The position numbers and the translations under genes were made by a program. Shown piece by piece: positions 35,449 to 48,300 of a DNA stretch of 64,000 bases (the stretch's first letter is position 1; each line of letters opens with the position of its first letter). The notes below the pieces were generated by a model that was not told where the DNA came from, searched no databases, and saw only the letters and a program-made list of their open reading frames with translations. Source of the stretch: Desmodesmus armatus (lineage: Eukaryota; Chlorophyta; Chlorophyceae; Sphaeropleales; Scenedesmaceae); assembly GCA_007449985.2 (NCBI GenBank), contig VIIQ02000773.1, forward strand, positions 186,001 to 250,000. Direction: 5' to 3'.

Positions 35449-38400
35449 TTATCTATAGAAGGTGCCAAGGCCAGTAATGCCTGTTGCAGCATTGCCCTCT
35501 CTAGCCCGTGCCAGCAGCTCCTGCACCGACAACTGCCCTGGAATGATAGATCGCGCTGCTCCCTGCCTTGCCCTATTCTGAGAGAAGGAAGACTGTGCCC
35601 GCTTGGCGGCTTTTGCCAACCCATCAGAACCTGCAAAATGAAGGCAGTCAGACCAGCAGCATGTTTGAGAAAAGATGTCTGGTGCCCTGAGGCTGTTTTT
35701 TCACCCGAGACGTCGCAGCTGGACACAGTGCATGACCACAGAGTGCGTTGAGAGCTAAACACGCAGCAACCGTCAAAACATGGCGCTGCCGACAAGTTCT
35801 GCTGTATGTCCACAGGTACAGCGACAATGCACAGACGATCTCACAACTATTTGCACTGCCACCAGCTGCTGAGTGCGCTGCCTGCACTTACCCTGTCTAC
35901 ACAGCTGAGGGTATGCACTGCACAGTGCCGCAGAGTGTTGGCCGGCCGCACGCTCCTCTGCAGTAGGCAGCTTCAGGTCCGGGCCCAGCTTTTCCTGTAT
36001 GCGGAGAACCTCCCTCATAATCACACGCGCAAGCACATCTGGCGTGAAATTCGCGAGCACATGCGCACGTGCGGCGCGGCCCTTCGCAGCTGCCTCTGCT
36101 GGGTGCGTCACTACCTGTGAAAACAACAAGGGCCACAGTTCAGCTGATGGTGTTGGCGGACTTCATATCAGTTCAACCACATGCATCTGGCACCCTGTAA
36201 GGCTCCTGTGAGCATCATTGTCAGGGGCATAGGCATGCACATGTCACTAGAGAGCTGTGCCTGGAGCCACAGCTCCGAACTGGAGTTGCACCAAGCATGC
36301 TGGACATGTGTGCAGGGCGACATATTACTAATCTTTAGTAACCCAACCGTAAGGGCACATGCGCGGCTGCAGCTCACTCAGTGTATCCTGCCGCTCACCC
36401 GTCGCATGAGCTGACGTAGGTGCGTCACACTGGGTTGGGCCCAGTGCTGCCCAGCAAAGTACTCATTCCAGCTGTGTTCATCCACTTTGGTACTGTCCAT
36501 GTCGCCACTGGCAGCTGTGATGGCATCATATGCCAAGGGATATGCCACCTTGTCATTGATGTAGGCAGTTGGGCCAGACCTGGAGCATGTACCCAGCACC
36601 ACACAAGGTAGTCAGTGCAGCAAGTGAGATCTAGAACAATCCACCAACTTTGCGTGCTGAACATGCAACCTTGTTCTGTTGTGGCACAGTGTTCAAGCTG
36701 CTTGCAAAAAATGCATGCCACAACTTTGAAAGCGCGGCTCATGACCCCTTACCCATGTGCAGCCACCAAAGTGTCCCTTTGTGCTAGCGGCTCACCAGTT
36801 GGTTGTGATTACGGGTTTTGCCATGCTCATTGCTTCCATGGCCGGCCGGCCCCAGCCCTCACCCCTGCAGGCATCACACCCCATGCATGTATCAGCACAC
36901 ACCAGCAATCACACTTGCAAGTCACACAGTGGGTGCAACTTGCACGGGGCACGGTGCCCCTTACGCTGCATTTACATAGATAATCTTGGGCTGAAAACAA
37001 ACCAGTTGTGATCATGTGGCTCATGCATGCAATGCCTTTCACCTGGTGGGCAGGACCACGCAGTCAGCACTGGTATACAGCCGCCGGTAGGTTGCGCCAT
37101 CAATGTATGCTGTGTGGACATAGATTTGTGGTAGATCAGGCAAGCTGCTGCGCTGAACGCCTAGGCGCTTTGACAGCCAAGACTGCACCTGCGAGGCAAT
37201 ATCCTGTCACCAGGAGCAGCAGACATACATGCCCGCGTAGTGTTGGCCTCAACACACACCAACCCCAAATGTCACGCGCCAGTGCAGCCTGCACTGTCCT
37301 GAGGACAAAGTGGCATGCTAGGGGCAAAACACACCAAGCAACACTACACAACCCCACATCACTTGTACCACCAAACGGTGTCAGAGGGTGCATATCGCAG
37401 GACTGAGCCGCAGTGCCATGCGCAGAAGGCTGTGGGCTATTGCACCATGTGCTGACGAGTACCCGTACCTCGTCAGATTTTCCAAAAGGTTTGGTGAATA
37501 TATGCAAGGCCACATTGTCTGATTTGCTGAACTCCCGCACGTAGGCATCCAGCAACACGTCCCAGCCTTTCCGTGCCTCCCACTTGAAAACAGATAAGAA
37601 AGTGTAGGTGATGCCGTCAGCACTGCTAACACTGCTGTTGCCCGTCACAAGCTGGGCGCTCGGCAAGTCTTTGAGAGTGAGCGGTGTGTGTTTGCTAGGG
37701 TCAAAGTCGGCTGCGTCAATGCCCTGTGGGACGACACGGAGCTTTTCAGGTGCGACACCTGCATGGTTGGCAATGTCATGACCACAGCACAGCAGGCGAA
37801 CAAGGTGATGAGACTGGCTTCTGAACTTTGCCAGCAACGGGGCAACCAAGATGGCACGCCATGTCACATCGCAAGCTCTAGCACAAGGAGGCATGCCAGC
37901 TATCTGACAAGCATTAGCAGCGTATCTGGAGAAGACAGCAACCAGTTGCGGCATATCACAATTCTGGACTGCTGGGTATGTTGCTGAAGCTTGCACATTG
38001 AACCAGGCAGAGGTTGTGCATATGGTCCAGCATACCTGCGCTGATGAAAGTCTCCCTGTTAAATTCAGACGGAACCCACACCTCATCCATTGTGTTGCAG
38101 TGCTGCACAAGGTGCTGCGGGAGTGAGGCAGTCTCAAACATCGTCCTGCCTATACGGTAAACAACCTGCATGGCAGAAACAACCACCCAGTTGGCACTAG
38201 ATCCACCCTGCTTGCTGGCGCATGTGACCTCCTGACGTTTTCCCCATCCCAGTCCAACAGCAGGAAGCAAGCTTTTCGAGAATACTGTCCCCAACTTCGG
38301 CCACTTACCTTATCATTTTCCATGGGGCACGGGCACCCAGTCACCATAGATGGAATATCCTGCTGCATCCTCCAGCAGTCAGGGAAGCTGTGACAGACTG

Positions 38401-39086
38401 CAATGGCAGGCCTGTCCAGCTCTGTCGCATTCAGGCGGCCCCTAGACAGATTGGAGTACTCTTGCTCCTGCAGGGTCAGCACAGTGGGTGCAGCAAGGAG
38501 AAGGGCAAACGGCAGTCCAGGGCCCATGAAGGTTGGCAGTGATGCTGTTCCGCCAGGAATCAGTCAAACACCATTGCTGTGCTTCTGCCCTACACGCTAC
38601 TGGGAGTGAGGGAGCAGCAACCTGCTGCTCTTACAGCGTGGAATATGCCAGCACGCCAGCGGAAGCAGCGAGTCTGCCTTTGTAGAGACCACCATCCCCC
38701 ACAGCCCCACCTGCAGGAGTTGCCGGGTGGTTTCATCAAGGCTGTTTCGAACATGCTGCAGCAGCCAACACGAGGGTGCAGGACAGACGCTCAGCACGCC
38801 ACACAGAGACACGCAGCAGGCAGGCACATAGTACGTGCTGGGGCAGCTGCATGCTGAGCTGTCAGGATGCTGCAGGCAACTGCTGCTGCAGCCAGAAGTC
38901 CCAGCACACAGCAACTGTAGGATGACAGGGTTCCATTGCGCCATGGAGGGCGCAAGACACTCCTGCAAGAGGTTGTGCTGACCTCCATGACAACGTCACC
39001 GCTGTGACTAAGCCAGACATCCTCAGGCCGAAAGCGCCCCGACTGCAGCAAAGCGGTGAGGTAGGAAATGGCTTCCGTGCCATAGC
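35449..39086 (-). CDS. GT-B glycosyltransferase (family 4 type); first exon unresolved
   Basis: Ten exons in coding order: 38983-39086, 38710-38754, 38309-38467, 38036-38165, 37469-37758, 37043-37203, 36796-36864, 36399-36579, 35892-36114, 35449-35630, about 514 residues, all phases consistent. The N-terminal domain has GYGTEAISYLTALLQSGRF, VCHSFPDCW, VVYRIGRTMFET and DEVWVPSEFNRETFISAG. The nucleotide-sugar-binding half has VVPQGIDAADFDP, FLSVFKWEARKGWDVLLDAY, ADCVVLPTRGEGWGRPAMEA and KPVITTNW, the E-G-x-G-R-P-x-x-E-A motif of retaining GT4-like enzymes. The C-terminal tail is helical. The first visible exon starts in phase 1, so at least one upstream exon with the start codon is missing, probably within 39.1-39.4 kb. 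The 38982/38983 donor is a weaker GTCAGC. The sugar and acceptor are unknown. Confidence 0.88.
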
Positions 39087-39985
39087 CTGCAAGCGGCATG
39101 GCGGCACAAGTTGCAGTAAGCTTGCAGGAATCGTCTTGGCCGTGATGCGTTCCCTGTGCTGGCAGGCGGCAGGGAGGGGAACGTGGAGGGCAGCAGGGTG
39201 CGGGCAGGGGGGGGCACAGGTGTGCGCGGGCGTGGCTTCGAAGCCAATCAGGTGGTGTGCCAACAGGCTGTTGCAGTGACACCATCTGGGTAGAGCTGCA
39301 AGCCACATGCTTGGCTGTTCGTGACAGTATCCCAAAGATCCCACTCGTCAGACGAAAACTTCAACGCTAGGATATACGGGTGGTCATGGTGTCATGACTT
39401 TGTTACGGATCCCAGTAAAAGGTCATCTAGCAGTTTTGGGGGGTCACCGGATCTCAGCAACCACGGGCGCGCGAGCCCTGGGACTCCGTGTGTGCTTTCA
39501 AGACAATACAAACACATGTACAAATTGTGTATAGCCCGTATGCAAGCCTGAGCAGAAAATGCGTTTTGGTTGTCTACATGTGCTTGCTCTGCCGACTGCC
39601 CAACGGGTTAATAAATTCGTTTTGCAAGCCATCAATGTAAAGCAACGATCGGGCGGTCTCAGAGCAGCAGAGACAGTGCATACCGGACGACACAAATAGA
39701 AAAAAACTCCGCTAAATTCACACCATCCTTTGATCGTTCTGCAATTGTCGCAGTAGATTTCTGTACTATGTGTACACATTTTGATGCCTGCTCAAGTGCT
39801 GCAGGCGACCAGGTGAGGCACTTGTCCTGCCCACTAACAAATGACATCTCCACGCCCAATCCACAGTCATAAGAAACTAAAAACGTAGTATTCAGGATGG
39901 TTGAATCGCCAAACGGCCAGATCGTGTCTCAAAACGTGACTTACACCAAGCTGCGCGCCATCATCACAGGCAACATGCAAGGCAC
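39087..39985. other. Upstream of the glycosyltransferase; no other gene seen
   Basis: It probably contains the missing first exon and promoter of the minus-strand glycosyltransferase. A G/C-rich GGGGGG tract lies near 39208. No further gene is supported. Confidence 0.35.
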
Positions 39986-40826
39986 TTAGCTAGGGACAGT
40001 CAGTTTAGCAGTGATCTTCTTGGATTCGGTGTCTGTTTCAAATGGTGTGGTGACCAGCAGGCGTGCTGCTGATGTTGAGGCACCACCTGACAGCCCAACA
40101 AGATGGACCACCAGCAGCAGCACCTGCTGCACCTCAATCGGCTCCTCCAGGGCAGCTCAACGTCATCACCAATCGCAGAACACTCACACTACAGTGTCCA
40201 ACGCTGTCAGCAACACCACTAGACAGCAAGGCAGCCAGGGGGGAAGGGGCCAGAAGCACAGGAGCTTCAAGGGAGGGGGGCAGGGGGCAGCAAACACACA
40301 GGAGCTTTCAAGTGCAGCAACTGCACACACTGGCACAACTGTACGGTACAGCAGGACGCCAGAAAAGCCACCGATTAAATAAAAAAGAACAGGAAGGGAC
40401 CACTGGGATCCGTTACCGTCCCTGGTTGCCAGCCACACATGGGTTGCTCACTGAGCATGGTGTGTGTGGGTGCACATCAGGGCACCAAGACCCCGGGTCC
40501 TCAGCTGCTGAGGCTGGTGGCTGCCTGACACACGGTGTGACGCGCAACAAAGGGATTTTACCTGTGCCAGTGTAGAAAGGAGCTTGCCACCAGATTGGAT
40601 AGTGCAGCTTGACAGGCTTGATTTCTTCAGCAACATGGACATGAGGACGAAGGAGCTGGAGCACCTGCCAACTGTGCAACTGCATGACCTGCAACATTAC
40701 ACCTGCTATGATGACCACCACAGCTGTGCATGCTGCTGCCTGTGTCCCGCCACTCCGATCTAAGTGTTGGCGTTTTGATTCTGGGCCTGCTGAGCCAGCC
40801 TGCTGCGGAGGTGGCTGCAACCCCAT
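39986..40826 (-). CDS. Tentative two-exon membrane protein, 144 aa
   Basis: Exon 1 (40562-40826) starts MGLQPPPQQAGSAGPESKRQ and has a clear transmembrane stretch (CTAVVVIIAGVMLQVM), then KPVKLHYPIWWQAPFY. Exon 2 (39986-40155) encodes EEPIEVQQVLLLVVHLVGLS and ends TESKKITAKLTVPS. The two join in phase with an intron of 406 nt, but the acceptor (TTGAG) has a poor pyrimidine tract. Both pieces look protein-like, and their reverse-strand ORFs do not. No family is recognised. It may be two unrelated fragments. Confidence 0.35.
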
Positions 40827-41453
40827 AGCCACCAGTCAAAGACGTTGTTTTAAGAAACTCAAGCTACGACCAAGGGGGTGCCTGGGTGCCATACTAGCTT
40901 GAGCAGAAGGAGCGGGCGTGCAGTGTCAGCAAGAGGTGTTTGTGCCACGATCGACAGATGGAATGATCCTTACAAAGATAAAAGAAGGCAATTGCATGTT
41001 GGCAAAAACCTGCAATATCACTCTTTCGGGCTGCTTCAGTCAATTCATTAACGGTGATCGGCAACAACATCCCTTGAGCTCAGGTGGATGGTTATCCGAC
41101 TGTCGTGGATGAACTTGCAGCTCCCTTCACACCTTTTACATCTTGTCGTCTGCTCCCCTTCGACCCCCAACAGATTCCACCGGGATACCAAAGATACTGC
41201 GCGAATGACTGGTGAATTTCGTGGTTGTGTCTGACGTTGGTGCAGTCACTGCGCATGCGCGGATTTTATGCCAGCAGCAGCAGCTAAGCAGACCCACCAG
41301 CAGACAGCAGCAGCAGTAGCACAAGAGACAGCAGGCCACCCAGCAGACGTCTGGAGGCACCCTCGTTAACTGCACATTTGCTGAGCAAGTCACGACAACG
41401 TGATAAGGGCAGTTCATCAGTGTCCCTTCCTTGTTCTGTGCGGCACCAACAGC
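40827..41453. promoter_or_regulatory. Divergent upstream region between the membrane-protein ORF and SPX gene
   Basis: These 627 bp separate two start codons facing away from each other. No known element is evident. The putative SPX promoter and 5' UTR lie at the right end. Confidence 0.35.
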
Positions 41454-43961
41454 ATGAAGTTTGCACGCTTGTTGCGGGCAACTGCCTTTGAAGGCATGCC
41501 GCAGATGGAAACCCTCTTTTCGGCGTACAAGGCGTTGAAGGTAAACTTTGCTTTGCTAGCTGCAGCAGCAGGCTGGTTAACTTCCAGCACTACAGTTGAT
41601 GTTGCAGAAACGCGACAGCAATGTGATGTCGTGAGGTGTGCTTATGCCCCCAGCTCAGTCTGCAGCAGATCATTCCTCAACCCGCCCGGCAACGTCATCA
41701 AGCACTGCTTCAACGCTCAGTCTCTTGAGTTCGTTGAAACACCATGCTCCTGTCTGCTCACCAGCCTGTCTGAGTGCCTGCTGCACACTTGTGTGTACCC
41801 CAAACTCTCTTATGCCACTTCTTTCACTTTTGTCGTTTTTTGTGCCACTTTTTGTCACAGAAAAAGATCAAAAAGCTGCCACCAAAAGAGCTTGGCCAGC
41901 AGCAGGCAGGCCCTCAGCAGACACACTCACCGAGGAGGAGACAGAATTTGTGCAGGCCCTGTCAGACACCCTCAACCAGCTGAATGACACCTACATCGAA
42001 AAGGAGGAGAACTCTGTAATCCGTGTGGAGAGGCTAGAGTCGGACCTGGCTGTCGCAACAACCCCTGAGCAGCTGAATGAGCTGCACAAGCAGTTTGTTG
42101 ACTTCCACGGTGAGGTGCTGCTGCTGGTGCATTGGAGCATCTTGGCTTACACAGCCACTGTGAAGATTCTCAAGAAGCACCACAAGCGCACTGGGCTGCT
42201 GGTGAAGGCGCCACAGCTGGGAAACCTGCTGTCACAGCCCTTCTGCTCTACTGACGTGAGTGCAAATCACCCCCAGCTGTGACCCCTACACGGCTGGCAA
42301 AGACTGGTGTTGGTGATTGAGCTGTGGGCTGCCGGCAGCAACAGGTCGGGTTGCATGCACGTGTCAGTGAGCATGCACGTGTCAGTGAGCAAAGCTGCTG
42401 GGAGGTGTGCTTCTGGTTCACGAGGGTTGCTGTGCTGTGCTGCCGCTGTTCTGTAGCGTGGGGCTCACAGCCGTCCCAGCAGCACTTGGTGGATGTCGTA
42501 TCCTATCCTCTTTGCTGCTGCTTAGAACCAGCAGGGCAGTGAAGCTTGGTGGGCTCTAGTAGTGCTATAGCTTGAACTAGTTTTGGCGTACGCAGAGTTT
42601 AGATGTTCGCTGTCCTTCGCTGTGGTGCCTGTGTGCTGCTACAGCTGATGACCAGCATCGCCCGGCGTGTCGAGGAGGACATTCAGCGGCTAGCAGAGCG
42701 CATGGGCCTGCCAACCCAGCGCACCAGCGAGCCCAGCTTCCAACAGGCTTTGCGTCACCCTACTGGGCAGCAAGGCAGCGAGCCACTCGGCACGCCCTCC
42801 ACCACAGGCGCGGCAGCAATGGCGGCTGCGGCAGCACTGGCGGCAGCAGCGGCGGCTGCCTGCAGCGACAATGCAGCAGCAGGGCCAGCATCACTCACAG
42901 CGCCAGCAGGACCTTCAGGACTCGCAGCAGCAGCAGCAGCGGCAGCCGGTGGAGCTTCGGCTGCGCCAACAGCTACAGCAGCAGCGGCAGCAGCAGGGGG
43001 TGCAGCGGGGCTGCCGGACCATGGTCTGGATCTTAAGCTGCTGCAGCAGCTCGCTGCGGACTCTGGCTCTGGGACCAGCTGCTCCGATGATGAGTCAGCT
43101 CAGCAAGACACCCGCCCTAGCCATCAGCAGCAGCGCCAGCAGCGGAAGATGCAAAGTCAGCAGCAGCGGCAGGAGCACCAGCCATGCTCCCAGCAGGCGC
43201 ACCTGCAGCAGCCTGCTGCGGCAGCAGATGAGGACCATTTGGAGGTGCAGTCAGCACCCAAGAGGCGCAGGGTTGTCAACAACACAGCGGAGCTGTCTCT
43301 GACAGCAGCGGGCGGGGGTGAGGCAGCAGCTGCAGCTGCGGCAGGCATGGCTGCCGGCTCGTGCGCACCAACTGCAGGCACAGCAACAGCAGCTGGCGGC
43401 GAACAGGGCAGCAGCATGGAGCAGCAGCAGCGGCGGCCGTGGCAGCAGCAGCAGCAGGAGCAGGAGGGTGAAATCCCCTCGCCTGCGCATGCAGCAGCGG
43501 ACGTGATGCTCACCCACATGTGCCCCTCAGCTGCAGAGCACAGGGTGAGCTGCACTGGCGCCAGCCCCCCGCCCTTGCACGCGCAGCAGCACGCCGACTC
43601 TGCGCAGCATCAGCATGCGCAAGGGCTGCTAGCTGCAGAGCAGCAGCAGGCGGAGGCTGTTGCAGGAGTGGTGGCAACCGCTCCTGCTGCTGACAGGCGT
43701 CAGGCTGAGCTTCTGGGTGCACCAGGGGCAGCAGTGGGGGCAGGGGCGGCAGCAGTTAGTGAGGCTGGTGGGGATGATGGCGGCGGGGTGGGGTCATGTG
43801 GCCGTCAGGCGAGCATCATGCGACAGACCCAGGTGGCTCTAACAACCTGGCGGCACCTGCAGTCCACTGCCAGCACGCCTAGCACTGTGATGCAGGGCAG
43901 CGCGCAGCCCAACTACAATGCCAGCGAGACGGCACTGACGGCCTCTTCGGCTGTGCAGTAG
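41454..43961 (+). CDS. SPX-domain protein with long Ala/Gln-rich C-terminus
   Basis: Exons are 41454-41540, 41861-42255 and 42645-43961. SPX domains bind inositol pyrophosphates and report phosphate status. The SPX pieces in order are: start MKFARLLRATAFEGMPQMET, YKALK joined to KKIKKLPPK, TEFVQALSDTLNQLND, IEKEENSVIRVERLE, FVDFHGEVLLLVHWS, TVKILKKHHKRTG, LSQPFCSTD joined to LMTSIARRVEEDIQRLAERM. After residue about 175 the protein is low-complexity Ala/Gln/Gly, with a basic PKRRRVV patch near 43258 that could be a nuclear localisation signal. No EXS, RING, MFS or VTC domain follows, so it is of the SPX-only class that in plants restrains PHR-type regulators. That role is inferred. Exon 2 is one base short: KKIKKLP and TEFVQAL lie in different frames, with no possible intron between them. 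Confidence 0.85.
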
Positions 43962-44400
43962 CTGCTGTGTGCATAGCAGTGACTGCTGTGAAGTAGTCTG
44001 GCACAGACTCCTTATGTACTTTGGGTGCTGGTTGGTGTGGTGAGATCATCGCGGGCACCAGTGTTGTGATGCAGGGCGGCGCACAACTTTATCCCTCCAC
44101 AGCTGCAGTTGGTCACGGCCCTGCTTGTTACAGCGCCAGCGAGCGGCACTGACGGTGTCATGTGTGCTGTGCACTAGCCGCTGTGTAGCAGTAGCTGTGT
44201 GGTATCTGTGTATGGTGCATGTTTCACAGGTTGGTTATTGACAGGTCCTGTTGTGGTCGGTGATGTGTTGGCTGACAGTCAGAATGCAGGTGCGGCTCAC
44301 TGCGTGGTAATACTTGCAGGCCATTGCCTGCACACATGTCTGCATTTCACAACGCCAGCCAGATGGCACTGACGACCCCATCTGCTGCAAGGTAGCTGCT
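43860..44400. repeat. Decayed tandem copies of the SPX gene 3' end
   Basis: The last coding segment (about 43895-43975: ATGCAGGGCAGCGCGCA, then CCAGCGAGACGGCACTGACGG and the stop followed by GCTGCTGTG) recurs in degraded form at about 44068-44190 and again at about 44350-44420. Each copy keeps the CCAGC..GGCACTGACG core followed by a TAGC(T/C)GCTGT stop-like stretch. The copies lie in the 3' flank. Confidence 0.7.
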
Positions 44401-45189
44401 GTTATATAGCAGTGGCTGCTGCGTAGAAATATGTCGCAGACTGCATGGGTTTGGTCGACTGTTCCTGTTGGTTGCTGCCGTGATTTTGCTGTCACCAGGG
44501 TGGGTGTGTTGTGTGCTGCACTACTACCTATGGCTGGCACCCTAGTTGCTTTGGTGCTGTTTCCTGTGCAATTGTTGCATCTGTGCGATGGCGGTGCCAT
44601 TCAATGGTCTTGCCATGGATGGCGGTGTCGTTGGAGGGGTGTGGATTGCTGTGGGAATCAGTCACGTGTTGCCGTGCTTGGCAGCTTGTGTATCGCTGTG
44701 ACAATCAATCGGGTGACAAGGTGCTTTGCAGCTTGACGTGGGCACCTTGTGCAGTCATTCAACCGGGGTTCTTCAAGGTATGGGTGCAGTGCTTGTGGAT
44801 TGGTCCGTTTGTTTGACCGCTGCCGAAGTGCACAAGGGCCTTCACAGCTGCAATGCTGCTGTCTGGGAACGCTTGTTTGTCCCATCCAGCGGGCTGCACG
44901 CCTGCTGGCACTGATGCTGGTGTGCCACGCTACGTTTCTTGCCTCGCAATACTGCTGTACAGTACACACATGCGTCTGCAGCTGTTGGTGGTGCCTAGGC
45001 CTATCTTTGTTGCACCCATGGTGTGGCAGGAAGGTAATCACGTGTGCTGGGACTGCACGCTGGGGGAGAGTGGTCTTTGGACAGGGTGTAGGCTGTGCCT
45101 GTTTTGTCAGGCTTGCTCTCTGGCATGCCTAGCACGCGCGGGGCGGGAGGCTTCCAGATCGACAGGACTGTGCCCCTTGGGTGTCTGTG
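44401..45189. other. No gene seen
   Basis: TG-rich, low-information sequence with overlapping ORFs on both strands and no recognisable product. It grades into the minisatellite on its right. Confidence 0.4.
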
Positions 45190-46100
45190 TTGTGCTTGAT
45201 TGCGTGGGGGGGGGGACCGCCGACTGACTGTTTCCATGGTTGTCTGTGTCATGCTTGCTTGCTTGTGTTGGTGGGAGCGCAGATTGAACGTGCTCTGTGG
45301 GATACTGTGTCGTGCTTGCTTGCTTGGTGGGAGCGCAAATCCAGTATTCTCCTCGTGCGTCTGCCGTGTTTGCTTGCTTGGTGGAGCACAATCAGATCGA
45401 CTGTGCTCCATGGGCATTTGTGTTGTGCTTGCTTTGGTGGTGGGAGCGCATACAGATCGAAAGTGCTCTCTGGCTTGGGCATCTGTGTCGTGCTGCTTGT
45501 GCGGTGGGAGCGCAGTCAAGTGCTGCTTGTGTGGTGGGAGCGCAGTCAGATTATTCGTGGTCCTCGGGCACCTGTGTCGTGCTTGCTTGGGCATTGAAAG
45601 CGTATTCTGAGACAAAGTGCTGATTGGCTTGGGGTTCTGGGGCGTACTTGCTTGGGTGGTGGGAGCGCATTGAGATCCAAAGTGCTCCATGGGCATTTGT
45701 GTTGTGCTTGCTTTGGTGGTGGGAGCGCATACAGATCGAAAGTGCTCTCTGGCTTGGGCATCTGTGTCGTGCTGCTTGTGCGGTGGGAGCGCAGTCAAGT
45801 GCTGCTTGTGTGGTGGGAGCGCAGTCAGATTATTCGTGGTCCTCGGGCACCTGTGTCGTGCTTGCTTGGGCATTGAAAGCGTATTCTGAGACAAAGTGCT
45901 GATTGGCTTGGGGTTCTGGGGCGTACTTGCTTGGGTGGTGGGAGCGCATTGAGATCCAAAGTGCTCCTTGAGCATTTGTGTCGTGCTTGCTTGGGCATTG
46001 GGAGCGCAGATCGATTGTGCCCCCTGGGCATCTGTGTCGTGCTGGCTTGGGTGGTGGTAGCGCATTCAGATCGATGGTGCTCCTTGGGCACGATGATGTG
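45190..46100. repeat. Minisatellite with a 279-bp higher-order duplication
   Basis: A basic unit of roughly 60-75 bp recurs about a dozen times, built on GGTGGGAGCGCA...TGTGTCGTGCTTGCTTGG. A block starting TGGGCATTTGTGTTGTGC at 45411 is repeated almost exactly from 45690, a period of 279 bp. Long antisense ORFs (up to 354 codons at 45001-46065) are products of this periodicity, not genes. Confidence 0.95.
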
Positions 46101-48300
46101 TGGCTAGACAGGCAGTGATGGCTTCTGTACTCAGCTGCTTGTGAGTGCAACAGTCGCATCGTGTGTCTGTGTGGTTGGGTGTGACTATTGGGGTGTTGCA
46201 GGGCACGACGCATGCTTGTTTGTGCAAGTTGAGGCTGTTGTTAGGCCCTGTCTCGGTGCGCTATTCAGCTTGATTACAGACTGGAGGGGTTTGCTAGAGA
46301 GGTCTAGAAGCGCTTGCTGGGTGCGTTGTAAGCTTGATGTGGGAGCCGGAAGGCCCGCTGCTTGACGCAGCGAGTGGCTTCTGCTGAGCGTGAAGGAAAG
46401 CGCAGCCGTGGCGAAGCTATTTGCATTGCGGGGTGGTACGTTTTTGAGCTACCTGGGGGGATGGGACCCCCCCCCCCCCCGGCTGGCCACATACACACTC
46501 ATGTGTTCGAAGCATCTGACTGTCCTGCTGAGTTCGGGATGGTCGGATGCGACGTAGGTGTGCACAACAAGCTGTGGTAGTTCGTCCCGGTGATGTTGTG
46601 TGGTGACACACAGCTATTAGCAATAGCTGTAGCAATAGCTGTGTGCGTGTCAGGAAGCGTGTGTTGAGAGTATCTGGTCACCATGTCTGGATGTGATGGC
46701 ATTGTATCTATCACATTAGATCTGTTCTCCGATGCAAGGGCTTTGCTGACACACACACCCTTGCTGCTTGAGGTTGGTTGGCAAGGCTTGAATTGTGTAC
46801 ATGTGCAGGTTGCAAATGGCAGTAATGGAGTTAAATGCACGCTTTCTACTAGAGGCTAGTCTGCAGCTGGCAGCGTGTGGCGTGCAGTGGCAGTTGATAG
46901 TCTGTTGTTTCTGATATTTGGGCATTTGTGTCGCCTAGGATGTGCTGCTTCAGCTGCCTGCCTGTACATGTTTATGCCAAGGGTTGGAAATGCTGCTGGT
47001 TTCTGCTTGTCTGTCTGGTGTGGGGCGTGCTGCGGGTCTTTTTGAGGATGTTTGTTGGTCTGGACATGACTGCTGGTGGCTGGGTTGAGACATTGACTGC
47101 TGTTGGGCGCCAGCTGGGTCGAGCTATTGCTACTTTTGGCTGCTGCCTTGCTAGGCGCATCTGCTGCTGTTGGCTCCTGCCTGAGCTGCGCAACCTATGG
47201 TTTTTGCTGCTGGCTGGGTTGGGCACTGACCGTAAATGAAGCGCAACCACGGCTGTCGGCTGCTGCCTGGTTAGGCATTTGCTGCTGTTGGCTGCTGGCT
47301 GGTCAGCACATGATGCAGCCACGGCTGCAGAGCTGCCAGCTGTGCAAGGCCCTGTGTGAAGGTGGCTGTCGCTGCCTGAAGGGCCACTGCCAAGCTGGAA
47401 CTACTATTTGCAGTACTTACCTGGTATGTGTGGATTGTGAGCTCTGCTTGGCTTGTGTGTGCGTCTGAAGGAGGGTGTTCCTGCAAGAAGGCGATCTTAG
47501 GGGTGCGGAGGGTGGTTGGAAGCTGACAGTCATTTCCCTAGGGGCTGAGCATCTGTGCCGGCTCGTTGCATGCAGGGAGTGCTGCTGCGTTGGCCAGGCA
47601 CATGGGTGTGGTGAAACAGTGCGGTACTGCACTGTTGAAGATGGGCGTCAAACATCACCTGCCTGCTTGGTCAGGCTGCTCCGTGCAACACACTCAAGAT
47701 GGCATTGTCAATTACTCAGCCGGCTGCGCTGCTGCCCTGAGGTCTTCAACATACGCTTTCCCTTTTCCTCACAACCTACATGCCCCTTGTCACTACTTAT
47801 CCCTTGTCGTACAGACTGCACGCCTGTACATGCAGCAGTTGCACGTCGAATGGTGACATGTGCCAGCATGTGACCTACACTGCAGTGGGCCATGGTAAGT
47901 CAAGATGCCTTTTTGTATTTGTCTGGGATCACGTGAGGAGTCTGGGCCGCAGAGCCAGTGTTTGAAGTGTCAGGGTTCTGGGGCTCAGGGGTGTTGCCCC
48001 AAGCTAGAACCTGGCATAGTTTCAGCCGCACCATGGCAGTAATGTTATCATGTGCTGCTGCCAGACACCTGGCGTGGCGGGGGGCTTCAGCTTGTGTTTG
48101 GCAGGGTTTTATAATGGTTATAGCTGTGAGGGGTGCACGTATGATGCTGGGGCGCAGAGCCAGTGTTGAAGTTTCAGGGTTCTGGGGTTCAGGGGTGTTA
48201 CTCTGGCTAAAACCTGGCATGGTTATAGCTGTGAAGGGTGCACGTATGATGCTGGCGAGGTTTTGTGCCAGCAGGGTTGACAATGATGTGAGGTAGCAGT
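46101..48300. repeat. Degenerate repeat-rich region without a confident gene
   Basis: Two local duplications stand out. GGCTGCTGCCT.G.TAGGC followed by TCTGCTGCTGTTGGCT occurs at about 47138 and 47257. A segment starting GCAGAGCCAGTGTT with TTTCAGGGTTCTGGGG occurs at about 47948 and 48155, with its flank GGTTATAGCTGTGA.GGGTGC at 48115 and 48220. A 14-C run lies near 46467. ORFs here are Cys/Trp/Leu-rich composition artefacts. Confidence 0.6.

Noticed and set aside
41836..41985. Micro-intron inside SPX exon 2 to repair the frame
   Set aside because: There is no GT..AG pair between the two conserved blocks; a one-base indel explains it better.
45001..46065. 354-codon minus-strand ORF
   Set aside because: It is produced by the minisatellite periodicity and has no domain, splice sites or homologous family.
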